Source of the DNA: an uncultured Bdellovibrionales bacterium
GTDB taxonomy: Bacteria > Bdellovibrionota > Bdellovibrionia > Bdellovibrionales > JAMPXM01
Length of the DNA stretch: 45,662 nt
Reading direction: 5' to 3'
NCBI GenBank assembly: GCA_937927435.1
Contig: CALBDW010000104.1
Span: 1-45,662 of the forward strand
Made by a program: the position numbers and the translations under genes. Below are positions 16,028-23,439 of this stretch, one piece after another (position 1 is the first letter of the stretch; every line of letters begins with the position of its first letter). A model generated the notes under the pieces. The model did no database searches. It was not told the origin of the DNA and saw nothing but the letters and a program-made list of their open reading frames with translations.

Positions 16028-18325
16028 GTGGCGAAGCAATCTCTCTCGAACGCGCTCGCCGTCAGCGAAAAGTCATTGCTCGGCATTGACGGCCCCATTA
16101 CCTTATCGGGGCATATGTACAATCGAGCCGAAGTCGTTGATCGGAATTTTGTCAAATTCGTCTCCACGGGAAATCTTCCGCAACCGCGCAGCCGCACCGG
16201 ACTTCTGGAAAGCGGTCTCACCCCGGAAGCTTTCTTGGATCTCTTTGAAACCCAAATGATGAGCCGCCAGATGGATCTTCGGGCCCGGATCCTGAAGAAC
16301 CAAAATGAGTGCTATTACACGATCGGCAGCTCGGGGCATGAAGGCAACGCGGTTTGGGGCAAGGTCTTTCGGCTGACGGATATGGCTTTTGTGCATTACC
16401 GAAGCTGTGCATTCATGATCCAACGCGCGAAACAAATGCCGGGCTCTACGCCGCTCTACGATACGATGCTTTCTTTTGTGGCATCGAGTGACGATCCGAT
16501 CGCGGGAGGGCGGCACAAGGTCTTCGGAAGCTACCCACTGATGGTGCCGCCGCAGACGAGCACAATCGCGTCCCATCTTCCGAAAGCAGTCGGCGCGGCC
16601 GTCTCCATCGGGCGGGCACGAGACTTAAAGCTGAGTTCGTCGGTCATGCCGTCGGATGCCATTGTGATCTGTTCTTTCGGTGATGCTTCAATCAATCATT
16701 CGACGGCAGTCGGAGCGGTGAACGCGGCGTTGTGGGCTTCGCATCAAAACCTTCCGGTCCCGATCGTCTTCATCTGTGAGGATAACGGTATCGGTATCTC
16801 AGTTCCGACGCCGAATGAGTGGATCGAGTCCCAATACGGTTCCCGGGCGGGACTGTATTATATTCGATGCGACGGCTTAAACCTTTGCGATACCTATCTG
16901 GCGGCGCGTGAAGCCGAAAGGTACGCGCGTCTCCATCGGAAGCCGGTTTTCTTGCATATGAAAACCGTCCGTCTTTTGGGGCACGCTGGTTCCGATGTGG
17001 AACTGTCTTACCATCCGTTGGTGAAGATCGAGGCGACGGAGTTTAACGATCCGCTGCTACATTCAGCGCGTATCGCTCTCGAAAACGGACTGGCGACGGC
17101 TGAGGAAATCGTCGCTATGTACAAGCAAACTGAGGAACGGGTGGCCGCCATCGGCGAGTATGCCAAGATCCGTCCGAAGTTATTGACGCGTGAGGAAGTG
17201 CGGAAAACGGTGAAGGCTTGTGCTTTCCCGAAAGAGTCGCCCCCGGCGCCGACCGAAGAGAAGCTTGCTGAGTTCTACGGAAACGAGTGGCCGAAACTGC
17301 AGGGGCCGCTGCACCTGGCGAAGCTCATCAACATGGGCTTAAACGAAACACTTCTTCGTTATCCTGGAGCGGTTGTTTTCGGTGAAGATGTCGCGCAAAA
17401 AGGCGGCGTCTACAATGTTACTGAAGGGCTTTATAAGAGATTCGGGCCGAGAAGGGTTTTCAATACCCTGCTCGATGAACAAACCATTCTCGGGACTGCG
17501 ATTGGTTTTGCTCAAAACGGTTTCTTGCCGATTCCGGAAATTCAATTCTTGGCGTACGTGCATAATGCGGAAGATCAGATCCGGGGAGAAGCGGCGACGT
17601 TGGCGTTCTTCTCGCAAGGTCAATTCACGAACGGAATGCTCATTCGGATCGCGGGTCTTCCGTACCAAAAAGGGTTCGGTGGGCACTTCCACAATGACAA
17701 CAGTTTGGCCGTGTTCCGCGATGTCCCGGGTGTGATTCTTGCGGTGCCATCCAACGGCGCCGACGCGGTCAAAATGCTCCGCGCCTGTGCCGAAGAAGCG
17801 TGGGAGCGCGGTCGGGTCGTGGTTTTCGTCGAGCCCATTGCACTTTACATGACGCGCGATCTTCATAAAGAAGGTGATAAGGAATGGGCTTTTCATTTCC
17901 CGAAACCGGGCGAAAAAATCCGGGTCGGTGAATTCGGCGTTTGGGGCGAAAGCAGGGAGCTCACGATCGTCACGTACGGAAACGGAACTTATTATTCGCG
18001 CCAGGCGGCGAAAATTCTGGCGGAGCAGCACGGTGTGCAAGCGAAGATTATCGACATGCGTTGGCTCACGGAGATCGACGAGCAGGCGCTGCTTGATGAA
18101 ATCGGCGATTGTCCTCACGTCTTGATCGTGGACGAATGCCGCAAGACGGGCTCGTGGAGTGAGTGGATGTGCGGCCTTCTTCTTGAGAAGGCGGTCCGCG
18201 TACCGCGGGTGAAAGTCGTGGCCGCTGACGACTGCTTTATTCCGCTCGGCAAAGCGGCGGCAGCGGGACTTCCGAGTCGGGATGAGATCGTGGTGACGGC
18301 GTTAAAGCTTTTGAACAGGATCTGA
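16028..18325 (+). CDS. Fused alpha/beta thiamine-dependent 2-oxoacid dehydrogenase E1
   Basis: A 765-residue protein in which E1 alpha (about residues 50-400) and E1 beta (about 430-765) are joined. The alpha part carries the TPP site (SFGDASINHSTAVGA then ICEDNGIGIS). The beta part has VFGEDVAQKGGVYNVTEGL, LDEQTILGTAIGFAQNGF and the C-terminal transketolase domain (GNGTYYSRQAA). This architecture belongs to branched-chain 2-oxoacid or pyruvate-type dehydrogenases, which normally need lipoyl E2 and E3; neither is present here. The GTG at 16028 is the longest start; an ATG at 16115 (MYNRAEVV) with GGGG close upstream is a real alternative. A FabD-like gene follows after 2 bases. Confidence 0.85.
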   Translation: MAKQSLSNALAVSEKSLLGIDGPITLSGHMYNRAEVVDRNFVKFVSTGNLPQPRSRTGLLESGLTPEAFLDLFETQMMSRQMDLRARILKNQNECYYTIGSSGHEGNAVWGKVFRLTDMAFVHYRSCAFMIQRAKQMPGSTPLYDTMLSFVASSDDPIAGGRHKVFGSYPLMVPPQTSTIASHLPKAVGAAVSIGRARDLKLSSSVMPSDAIVICSFGDASINHSTAVGAVNAALWASHQNLPVPIVFICEDNGIGISVPTPNEWIESQYGSRAGLYYIRCDGLNLCDTYLAAREAERYARLHRKPVFLHMKTVRLLGHAGSDVELSYHPLVKIEATEFNDPLLHSARIALENGLATAEEIVAMYKQTEERVAAIGEYAKIRPKLLTREEVRKTVKACAFPKESPPAPTEEKLAEFYGNEWPKLQGPLHLAKLINMGLNETLLRYPGAVVFGEDVAQKGGVYNVTEGLYKRFGPRRVFNTLLDEQTILGTAIGFAQNGFLPIPEIQFLAYVHNAEDQIRGEAATLAFFSQGQFTNGMLIRIAGLPYQKGFGGHFHNDNSLAVFRDVPGVILAVPSNGADAVKMLRACAEEAWERGRVVVFVEPIALYMTRDLHKEGDKEWAFHFPKPGEKIRVGEFGVWGESRELTIVTYGNGTYYSRQAAKILAEQHGVQAKIIDMRWLTEIDEQALLDEIGDCPHVLIVDECRKTGSWSEWMCGLLLEKAVRVPRVKVVAADDCFIPLGKAAAAGLPSRDEIVVTALKLLNRI

Positions 18326-18327
18326 TT

Positions 18328-19395
18328 ATGAAGAAACGCGCGGTTGTCATTTGTCCGGGACGAGGCAGTTACACGAAAGAGACGCTCGGCTACTTGAAGA
18401 ACTACGGAACGCACGTCGCTTCATTCATTGAGGATATCGACAAGCGGCGCCGCAACCTCGGGGAACCCACGATCTCAGAGCTAGACGGAGCCGAAGTTTT
18501 TAAAACGCAGGTGCACACAAAGGGCGAGCACGCGTCGGCTCTGATCTACGCTTGCGCCTATGCGGATTTCATGGCGATCGACCGTGAGCAATACGAGATC
18601 GTCGCGGTCACCGGGAACTCTATGGGTTGGTATTTAACGCTCGCGTTCGCCGGCAGCCTGAACTGGGCCGGCGCGTTTGAAGTCGTGAACACTATGGGGT
18701 CGATGATGAAAAACGGCGTCATCGGCGGCCAGGTGATTTATCCGGTTTGCGACGAGAACTGGATTCGTTCGCCTGAGCTTCGCAAATTGGTCGATGATAC
18801 CGTGGCCATGATCAATGCCCGGGAGGGCTGCGAAGTTTATCTTTCGATCGAGCTTGGCGGCTACATCGTGCTCGGCGCAAACAAGCCCGGCATCGCGGCG
18901 CTTTTGAAAGAACTCCCGGCGGTTGAGAATTATCCTTTCCAATTGATCAACCATGCGGCTTTCCATACGCCGCTTTTGGCTGCGACGAGTGAACGCGCGT
19001 TTGAGGTTCTGCCGATGTCGTTGTTCTCAAAACCCCGCCTTCCGATGGTGGACGGCCGGGGAGTGATATGGCAGCCCTATTCGACGTCGATTGAGGCGCT
19101 CTACGATTACACCTTCGGGCATCAGGTTGTGGCGCCGTACGATTTCACCAAGGCGGTCACGGTCGCCTTGAAGGAGTTCGCTCCGGACGTGCTCATCTTG
19201 CTCGGCCCCGGAAGCAGTCTCGGTGGCTCGATCGGACAAATTCTCATCGAAAATGACTGGTGCGGACTCAAGAACAAAGAACAGTTCATCAAAAGGCAGG
19301 CGGAAAACCCCGTTCTTTTATCGATGGGACGTCCGGATCAGCGGGCGCTTGTCACCGGCGGGCCCGAGATGAGCCTGCGACCGGCCGCCAACTGA
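18328..19395 (+). CDS. FabD-like ACP/CoA acyltransferase
   Basis: A 355-residue protein resembling malonyl-CoA:ACP transacylases. It has a glycine-rich start (VVICPGRGSYTKET), the nucleophile elbow VTGNSMGWY with Ser98 as the likely acyl carrier, and LINHAAFHTPLL, where His213 fits the catalytic histidine. FabD enzymes have GHSLGE at the elbow; GNSMGW suggests a different acyl specificity. AGGA about 8 bases upstream lies inside the E1 gene, and the two genes are 2 bases apart, so they are almost certainly one operon. The link suggests the E1 product or a related acyl group is passed to a carrier, but this is inference. Confidence 0.75.
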   Translation: MKKRAVVICPGRGSYTKETLGYLKNYGTHVASFIEDIDKRRRNLGEPTISELDGAEVFKTQVHTKGEHASALIYACAYADFMAIDREQYEIVAVTGNSMGWYLTLAFAGSLNWAGAFEVVNTMGSMMKNGVIGGQVIYPVCDENWIRSPELRKLVDDTVAMINAREGCEVYLSIELGGYIVLGANKPGIAALLKELPAVENYPFQLINHAAFHTPLLAATSERAFEVLPMSLFSKPRLPMVDGRGVIWQPYSTSIEALYDYTFGHQVVAPYDFTKAVTVALKEFAPDVLILLGPGSSLGGSIGQILIENDWCGLKNKEQFIKRQAENPVLLSMGRPDQRALVTGGPEMSLRPAAN

Positions 19396-19397
19396 TC

Positions 19398-20243
19398 TCA
19401 ACGGACAGTCATCGGCCGGTCCCAGACGACGGATTTCGTTTCGTGACCGATAAGAAGCCGTCTTCTAAAACCACCGTTTTCGACGACTACTTCCGAAACT
19501 TTTTGATGAGGTTCGGCGTGCGAGAAAGCGTAGCTGGCACCCGTTACCAGAAAGCGGGCACCGTCGGGATCGCGGACATGCGCGCGGGCGATCGAAAGGA
19601 GTTCGCCGGTGTCCAGAGCGACTTCCCACCTGAAGTTCATGCGAATGGGTCGAAGTTCGTTGTAAATTAAAAATGCGTTCCCTTCGCCGTCGCCGATATA
19701 CCGGATTTTCCCTTCAAAGACTGGAAGCGTACTTCCGTCCGGAAGTATAAGGATTTGCTTTTGTTCGACGGTTCGAAAACTCGAAGTCGATTGCGTTTCG
19801 AAGGTGAAGTCAGACGGTTCCGTGAGCCCAAGCGCGTCGCGTAGATCGTTTAAGAAAGCCGCGTTTGTCGCCCGCTCCGTCATCACCCCTTTCAGTTTTC
19901 CTCCTGTCATTTTAAAAATCCGGCCGTTATGGTCTTCGTCGAGCCACCACTCCCGTGTTCCCGAATACTTTTCGAGAACATCGAGTACCGCTTCGTGGGA
20001 GGACGGAACGGCGGATGACGGTGTGTTTGAAGGTGTCGAACGCGCACTTACAACGTTCGCGCTTCGCCCGGGTTCGTCTTGAGGTCTCGACTCGTTCGGA
20101 ACAGCGGGAGGGTTTTGAGTCGACGAGGAGAGGGCGTCTCTTCCGACGTCTTCACCTATGGGCGTACCGTTTATAATGAATACGAACGCCGCGACCGTCG
20201 CGATGAGAAAAAAGATAACCATGAGCCGGTGGGATCGCGTCAC
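19398..20243 (-). CDS. Membrane-anchored FTP/PepSY-like propeptide protein (putative inhibitor/chaperone of upstream protease)
   Basis: A 281-residue protein starting with GTG, with GAGGAG 7 bases upstream. Residues about 8-27 form one hydrophobic N-terminal anchor or uncleaved signal; a Ser/Pro/Asn-rich linker of about 50 residues follows. The C-terminal 190 residues resemble the propeptide of thermolysin/fungalysin-type proteases: ILPDGSTLPVFEGKIRYIG looks like an FTP strand, and RWEVALDTGELLSIARAHV like the PepSY strand. It lies 27 bases downstream of a HELGH metallopeptidase that lacks such a prodomain, which is why I suggest a propeptide acting in trans. The similarity is by eye and moderate. 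Confidence 0.5.
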   Translation of the reverse strand: MTRSHRLMVIFFLIATVAAFVFIINGTPIGEDVGRDALSSSTQNPPAVPNESRPQDEPGRSANVVSARSTPSNTPSSAVPSSHEAVLDVLEKYSGTREWWLDEDHNGRIFKMTGGKLKGVMTERATNAAFLNDLRDALGLTEPSDFTFETQSTSSFRTVEQKQILILPDGSTLPVFEGKIRYIGDGEGNAFLIYNELRPIRMNFRWEVALDTGELLSIARAHVRDPDGARFLVTGASYAFSHAEPHQKVSEVVVENGGFRRRLLIGHETKSVVWDRPMTVR

Positions 20244-20270
20244 GTTCTGACTCCTCAGAGATGGCTCTTA

Positions 20271-21554
20271 TTATTGTACAGGCAAACCCATGCGCGCGTA
20301 CTCGGTTTTGAAGTCGGCGATAATTTGCGCCGCTTTTTCGGGGAACAATTGATGGGCGAATGCGACGATCGTCGAGAAGGCGGTGATAAAATTATCTGAT
20401 CCGCCGATCCCGGCTAGATGTTCGACGAATAATTTTTCGATAGCCGCCTCACTACAATTCGCTTTGGCCTTTTTCCAGACTCCGTACCAGATCGAAGCGT
20501 AAACAGTCCCCATATCGTGAATTTCCCCTTTATTGGTGCGCGCGAAAAGATCGTGGGCGGTGATTTTGTTTTTTTCGATCCGATCGAGATCACGCCATTG
20601 GTCACCCTGCGGGGAATTGAAGAAGTAGTTGAGGATCGTGCCGTCTTTGTCGGGAAATGCGATCTTCGCATGGAAATCGGCCACGCCTTCGTGAATTGCG
20701 GCGGGACATCCGTATTTATCGACACAGCAATAAGTTTGGTCCTGATAACAGCTATAGCTCAAGTAGTCGTTATCGATCGAACTCGGATTGGCGATGTAGT
20801 GGTTCGCGTGGCCGAGCTCGTGGAGCACGGTCGCGACGTCGAGGGCGAGGTCGGCTTTGTGGCCGTCGTGGTTGTATTCGGACCAGCCGAGCGACATTGA
20901 GTAATCCCGGGAGTCAAAATAGGCGTTGTTCGCAACATGAGTTGCCGCTGGCCGGATGAGCAGTTTTTTCTTTGCGATGTCGGCCGAAGCGAAGAACGTT
21001 CCTGTCCGCTCGATGAGATAAGAGCGGAACCAATTCACCCAGTACCACCCGTGAAGTTGGGCGACGAAATGGTTTGAATCGTTGCGGTAGGGATGTTTCC
21101 AATCTCCGTTCACAGTGGGCTGTACCGCCGCGAAGTTAGTGGTGTTCATTGAAAAATGAGAGTTCGTGAGAGGGCCGGCATTGGGAACGCGCACGCCATA
21201 GACAAAGACTTGTCGTTCCTGTTGCGGTGTCGCGGAAGCCGGCGTGAACGCGGGCGAAAACTTGTCGCCATAGGTGCTGACCGGATCCTTGTACGTGAGG
21301 CAAAGGTTGAAAAAGCTATTGGTTAAACAGTCGTCCGCGCGAACCGGAGTCGGGTAGTGATCGCTCCACGAGGAAAGAACCGGATACGGATTCGTGTTGG
21401 CGTGGCACGACGACCAGCCGTGCGAAGGCCGGTTGGAGTTTGTGTTCAGCAGGTCGCCTTTGACTTCGAAGGATTGGCCACAGGCTTGGCTCATCACGAC
21501 CAATAGAAGGAGTGTCGCCAGGTAATAACCGACGCGAGTCCACTGATTCCCCAT
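20271..21554 (-). CDS. Exported zinc metallopeptidase (gluzincin, M4/M36-like)
   Basis: A 427-residue protein with an N-terminal signal (YYLATLLLLVVMSQACGQ); the Cys after SQA could be a lipid attachment site, though the lipobox is imperfect. VLHELGHANHY near the middle gives the HExxH zinc site, and IHEGVADFHAKI about 45 residues later gives the ExxxD third-ligand motif typical of thermolysin- and fungalysin-like peptidases. Several cysteine pairs (CYQDQTYCCVDKYGC) suggest disulfides outside the cytoplasm. GGAGG sits 4 bases before the ATG. The usual long FTP/PepSY prodomain is absent; the next gene may supply it. Confidence 0.75.
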   Translation of the reverse strand: MGNQWTRVGYYLATLLLLVVMSQACGQSFEVKGDLLNTNSNRPSHGWSSCHANTNPYPVLSSWSDHYPTPVRADDCLTNSFFNLCLTYKDPVSTYGDKFSPAFTPASATPQQERQVFVYGVRVPNAGPLTNSHFSMNTTNFAAVQPTVNGDWKHPYRNDSNHFVAQLHGWYWVNWFRSYLIERTGTFFASADIAKKKLLIRPAATHVANNAYFDSRDYSMSLGWSEYNHDGHKADLALDVATVLHELGHANHYIANPSSIDNDYLSYSCYQDQTYCCVDKYGCPAAIHEGVADFHAKIAFPDKDGTILNYFFNSPQGDQWRDLDRIEKNKITAHDLFARTNKGEIHDMGTVYASIWYGVWKKAKANCSEAAIEKLFVEHLAGIGGSDNFITAFSTIVAFAHQLFPEKAAQIIADFKTEYARMGLPVQ

Positions 21555-21856
21555 TCATCCTCCGGAATCTACCGGTTTCTTTTCGGCAGCCTGGGCGATT
21601 GTCTTGATCAGATACCGCGGAAGTGAGTGTTTTAAATTGAGACGGATAAAGCGGTGCTGGGCGCGGAGTGCCGAATTTCGTCAGAGAACCGGCTGAGGAG
21701 GCTCTTATTTGTCTTCCGACGCGGGCTAAACCCTTGCTGTTTCGAGAGGTTTTGCGGGCCGTGAAATTGCAGGGAGGAGGGGCGTATGTCGGAGCGCTAA
21801 CCCTCTTTTCGTTTGCGCCCGGAATGCGATTGCAGACCGTTGTCGGAGGATTTCTT

Positions 21857-22702
21857 ATGTACTCGATTAAGAAAGTCGCGCTGGCACTGACGCTTTGCTC
21901 GTCATTAGTGGCATGCACGAACGGCGTGGACAGTGACGATATCTCGCATCTTTCTCCTGAAGAGCAAGCTCGGCTGTTCCAGGAACGCAACATTGTTGAG
22001 TCGGGCTTAAAGTCGACGAAGCAGCTTGTGCTCACGTTTGACGACGGGCCAACACCCGGCGTGACGGATAAGCTTCTTGATATTTTGGCTCGTGAGCGAG
22101 TGCAGGCGACCTTCTTTATGGTTGGACAAAACGTTCCGGGCCGCGAACATCTTCTCAAACGGATGCGGGCTGATGGCCATATTTTGGCGAACCATACGAT
22201 GCGACACGTGGCCCTTCGCGGGGAGATCTCGCAGAATCCGAAGGCGCTGATTCGAGAAGTCGCTCAGGCTCATGACCTCATCGCTCCCTACATGAACCCG
22301 GGGCAAAACCTGTATTTCCGGGCACCGCACGGTTCATGGTCAGTTTTAAACGCTGGTCATTTGAATAGTGTTGCGAGACTGCGGGACTATGTGGGTCCGG
22401 TCTTCTGGGACATCGGCGGCGAAATGATACCACGCGTACAAAAGGGCGTGCCCTATAGCGTGACGCCGCAAACGATTCAAGCAGCTGCCGATTGGCATTG
22501 CTGGAGTTTGAAGGTCAGTGTCGAGACGTGCTTAGCCGGCTATTTGAAAGAAATCGAAGCGAAAAAAGGCGGTGTTGTTCTTTTCCACGACAAGAACATC
22601 AATACCGTCAAAATGGTCGAGAAGCTGATTCCGATTCTCAAACGTCGCGGGTACGACTTTATTTCGCTCGACGACGTCTGGGCGTACGATAAATATCGTT
22701 AA
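21857..22702 (+). CDS. Polysaccharide deacetylase (CE4/NodB family) lipoprotein
   Basis: A 281-residue protein. The start at 21857 has GGAGGA 6 bases upstream and gives a lipoprotein signal (MYSIKKVALALTLCSSLVAC). The NodB motifs are all visible: TFDDGPTPG (motif 1, catalytic Asp and metal Asp), NHTMRH (motif 2 metal histidines), RAPHG (motif 3) and VVLFHDKN (motif 5). It should remove acetyl groups from a surface or cell-wall amino sugar polymer such as peptidoglycan GlcNAc. The predicted location is a lipid-anchored envelope protein. Its stop codon overlaps that of the convergent tonB gene through a shared TTAA. Confidence 0.9.
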   Translation: MYSIKKVALALTLCSSLVACTNGVDSDDISHLSPEEQARLFQERNIVESGLKSTKQLVLTFDDGPTPGVTDKLLDILARERVQATFFMVGQNVPGREHLLKRMRADGHILANHTMRHVALRGEISQNPKALIREVAQAHDLIAPYMNPGQNLYFRAPHGSWSVLNAGHLNSVARLRDYVGPVFWDIGGEMIPRVQKGVPYSVTPQTIQAAADWHCWSLKVSVETCLAGYLKEIEAKKGGVVLFHDKNINTVKMVEKLIPILKRRGYDFISLDDVWAYDKYR

Positions 22703-23352
22703 AGCGTGAACTCGATCGGTACGACCACGGCGATTTTGTCTTGGTCCACCGAATCGGGCAACGGTTTGTACTGCTTCACCTCCGAAACGGTCTTCAGAGC
22801 GGCTTCATTCAAGCGCGGGAACTTGGAGCCGCTCTTTATTTTGACGTCCTGGATTGTCCCGTTTCGAAGAACTTCCATAATGACGAGAACTTTGCCCGTC
22901 TCTCCCATTCGGCGGGAAAGAGGCGGGTAGACCTTGCGTTCGTCGATATAGCTTCGCAACCCGAAAAGATATTCAGTCAGAGGCGTTCTCGGGCCGCTGC
23001 CGTTCGGGTCCCCATAAGCTTCGAAAGCCGACGCATCGACGGGTGGCCTGGCTACCTGGGGCTCCGGCGGGCGGGTTTGAACAATTTTCTTTTGCTCGGT
23101 TTTGACCGAGACCGTCCCCTCGAGTTTTTTGGGTTCTTTCTTTGCGCGCTCGACGGGGGCTTGGACGAAATTCGTGTTGACGAGTTCAACGAAGGCGTTC
23201 GTTTCAGGCCGCAGAGACCCTTTCGGCGATGATATCAATTGGTTTTCAATAGGGAGGAGCGCGATTGCGAAGAGTAGCAAATGAAATGCAAGTGAAAATG
23301 CGAATGGAAGAAATGTTCGCATCGAATGTGACGTTTGCAGAAGAATTTGCAT
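22699..23352 (-). CDS. tonB: TonB family energy transducer
   Basis: A 217-residue protein from the ATG at 23352. The frame runs to 23514 and has another ATG at 23394, but these lie at or upstream of the predicted promoter; AAAGG sits just before 23352. It has one N-terminal membrane helix (PFAFSLAFHLLLFAIALLP), a Pro/Lys/Glu-rich periplasmic spacer (VERAKKEPKKLEGTV, TRPPEPQVARPP) and a C-terminal TonB domain (YPPLSRRMGETGKVLVIM, then VLRNGTIQDVKIKSGS). TonB passes inner-membrane proton-motive energy from ExbBD to outer-membrane receptors. No exbBD is nearby. It is divergent from the siderophore operon, so probably serves its receptor. Confidence 0.85.
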   Translation of the reverse strand: MQILLQTSHSMRTFLPFAFSLAFHLLLFAIALLPIENQLISSPKGSLRPETNAFVELVNTNFVQAPVERAKKEPKKLEGTVSVKTEQKKIVQTRPPEPQVARPPVDASAFEAYGDPNGSGPRTPLTEYLFGLRSYIDERKVYPPLSRRMGETGKVLVIMEVLRNGTIQDVKIKSGSKFPRLNEAALKTVSEVKQYKPLPDSVDQDKIAVVVPIEFTL

Positions 23353-23378
23353 CACCTTTTCAAGCGCTCTCTCTAAAT

Positions 23379-23393
23379 TGAGACTGAGTATCA
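23379..23393. promoter_or_regulatory. Fur-box-like palindrome
   Basis: The 15-bp sequence TGAGACTGAGTATCA is a 7-1-7 inverted repeat of the form TGANACT-N-AGTNTCA. It matches the Fur consensus TGATAAT-N-ATTATCA at 11 of 14 positions. It covers the predicted tonB -10 element and lies 6 bases before the -35 of the PepSY/aerobactin promoter, so a bound iron repressor could block both. Family knowledge: aerobactin operons are classically Fur-repressed. Confidence 0.55.
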
Positions 23394-23414
23394 TCTTTAT
23401 TGACGCTCCGTCAA
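23387..23414 (-). promoter_or_regulatory. Predicted sigma70 promoter of tonB
   Basis: Read on the minus strand, the -35 is TTGACG (23414-23409) and the -10 is GATACT (23392-23387) with 16 bases between. Transcription would start near 23380, about 28 bases before the tonB ATG at 23352. The -10 lies inside the Fur-like palindrome. Confidence 0.5.
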
Positions 23415-23427
23415 TCCGCCGTATAGA
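23400..23427 (+). promoter_or_regulatory. Predicted sigma70 promoter of the aerobactin operon
   Basis: The -35 is TTGACG (23400-23405) and the -10 is TATAGA (23422-23427) with 16 bases between. Transcription would start at about 23434, only about 6 bases before the ATG at 23440, which has no Shine-Dalgarno sequence. That fits a leaderless or nearly leaderless mRNA. The -35 boxes of this and the tonB promoter form one palindrome, 23400-23414. Confidence 0.55.
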
Positions 23428-23439
23428 ACGGCCTTCGCG

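Noticed and set aside
17339..18118. 259-codon minus-strand frame inside the E1 gene
   Set aside because: Antisense shadow of the E1 beta region, with no motif and no start signal; the plus-strand gene is certain.
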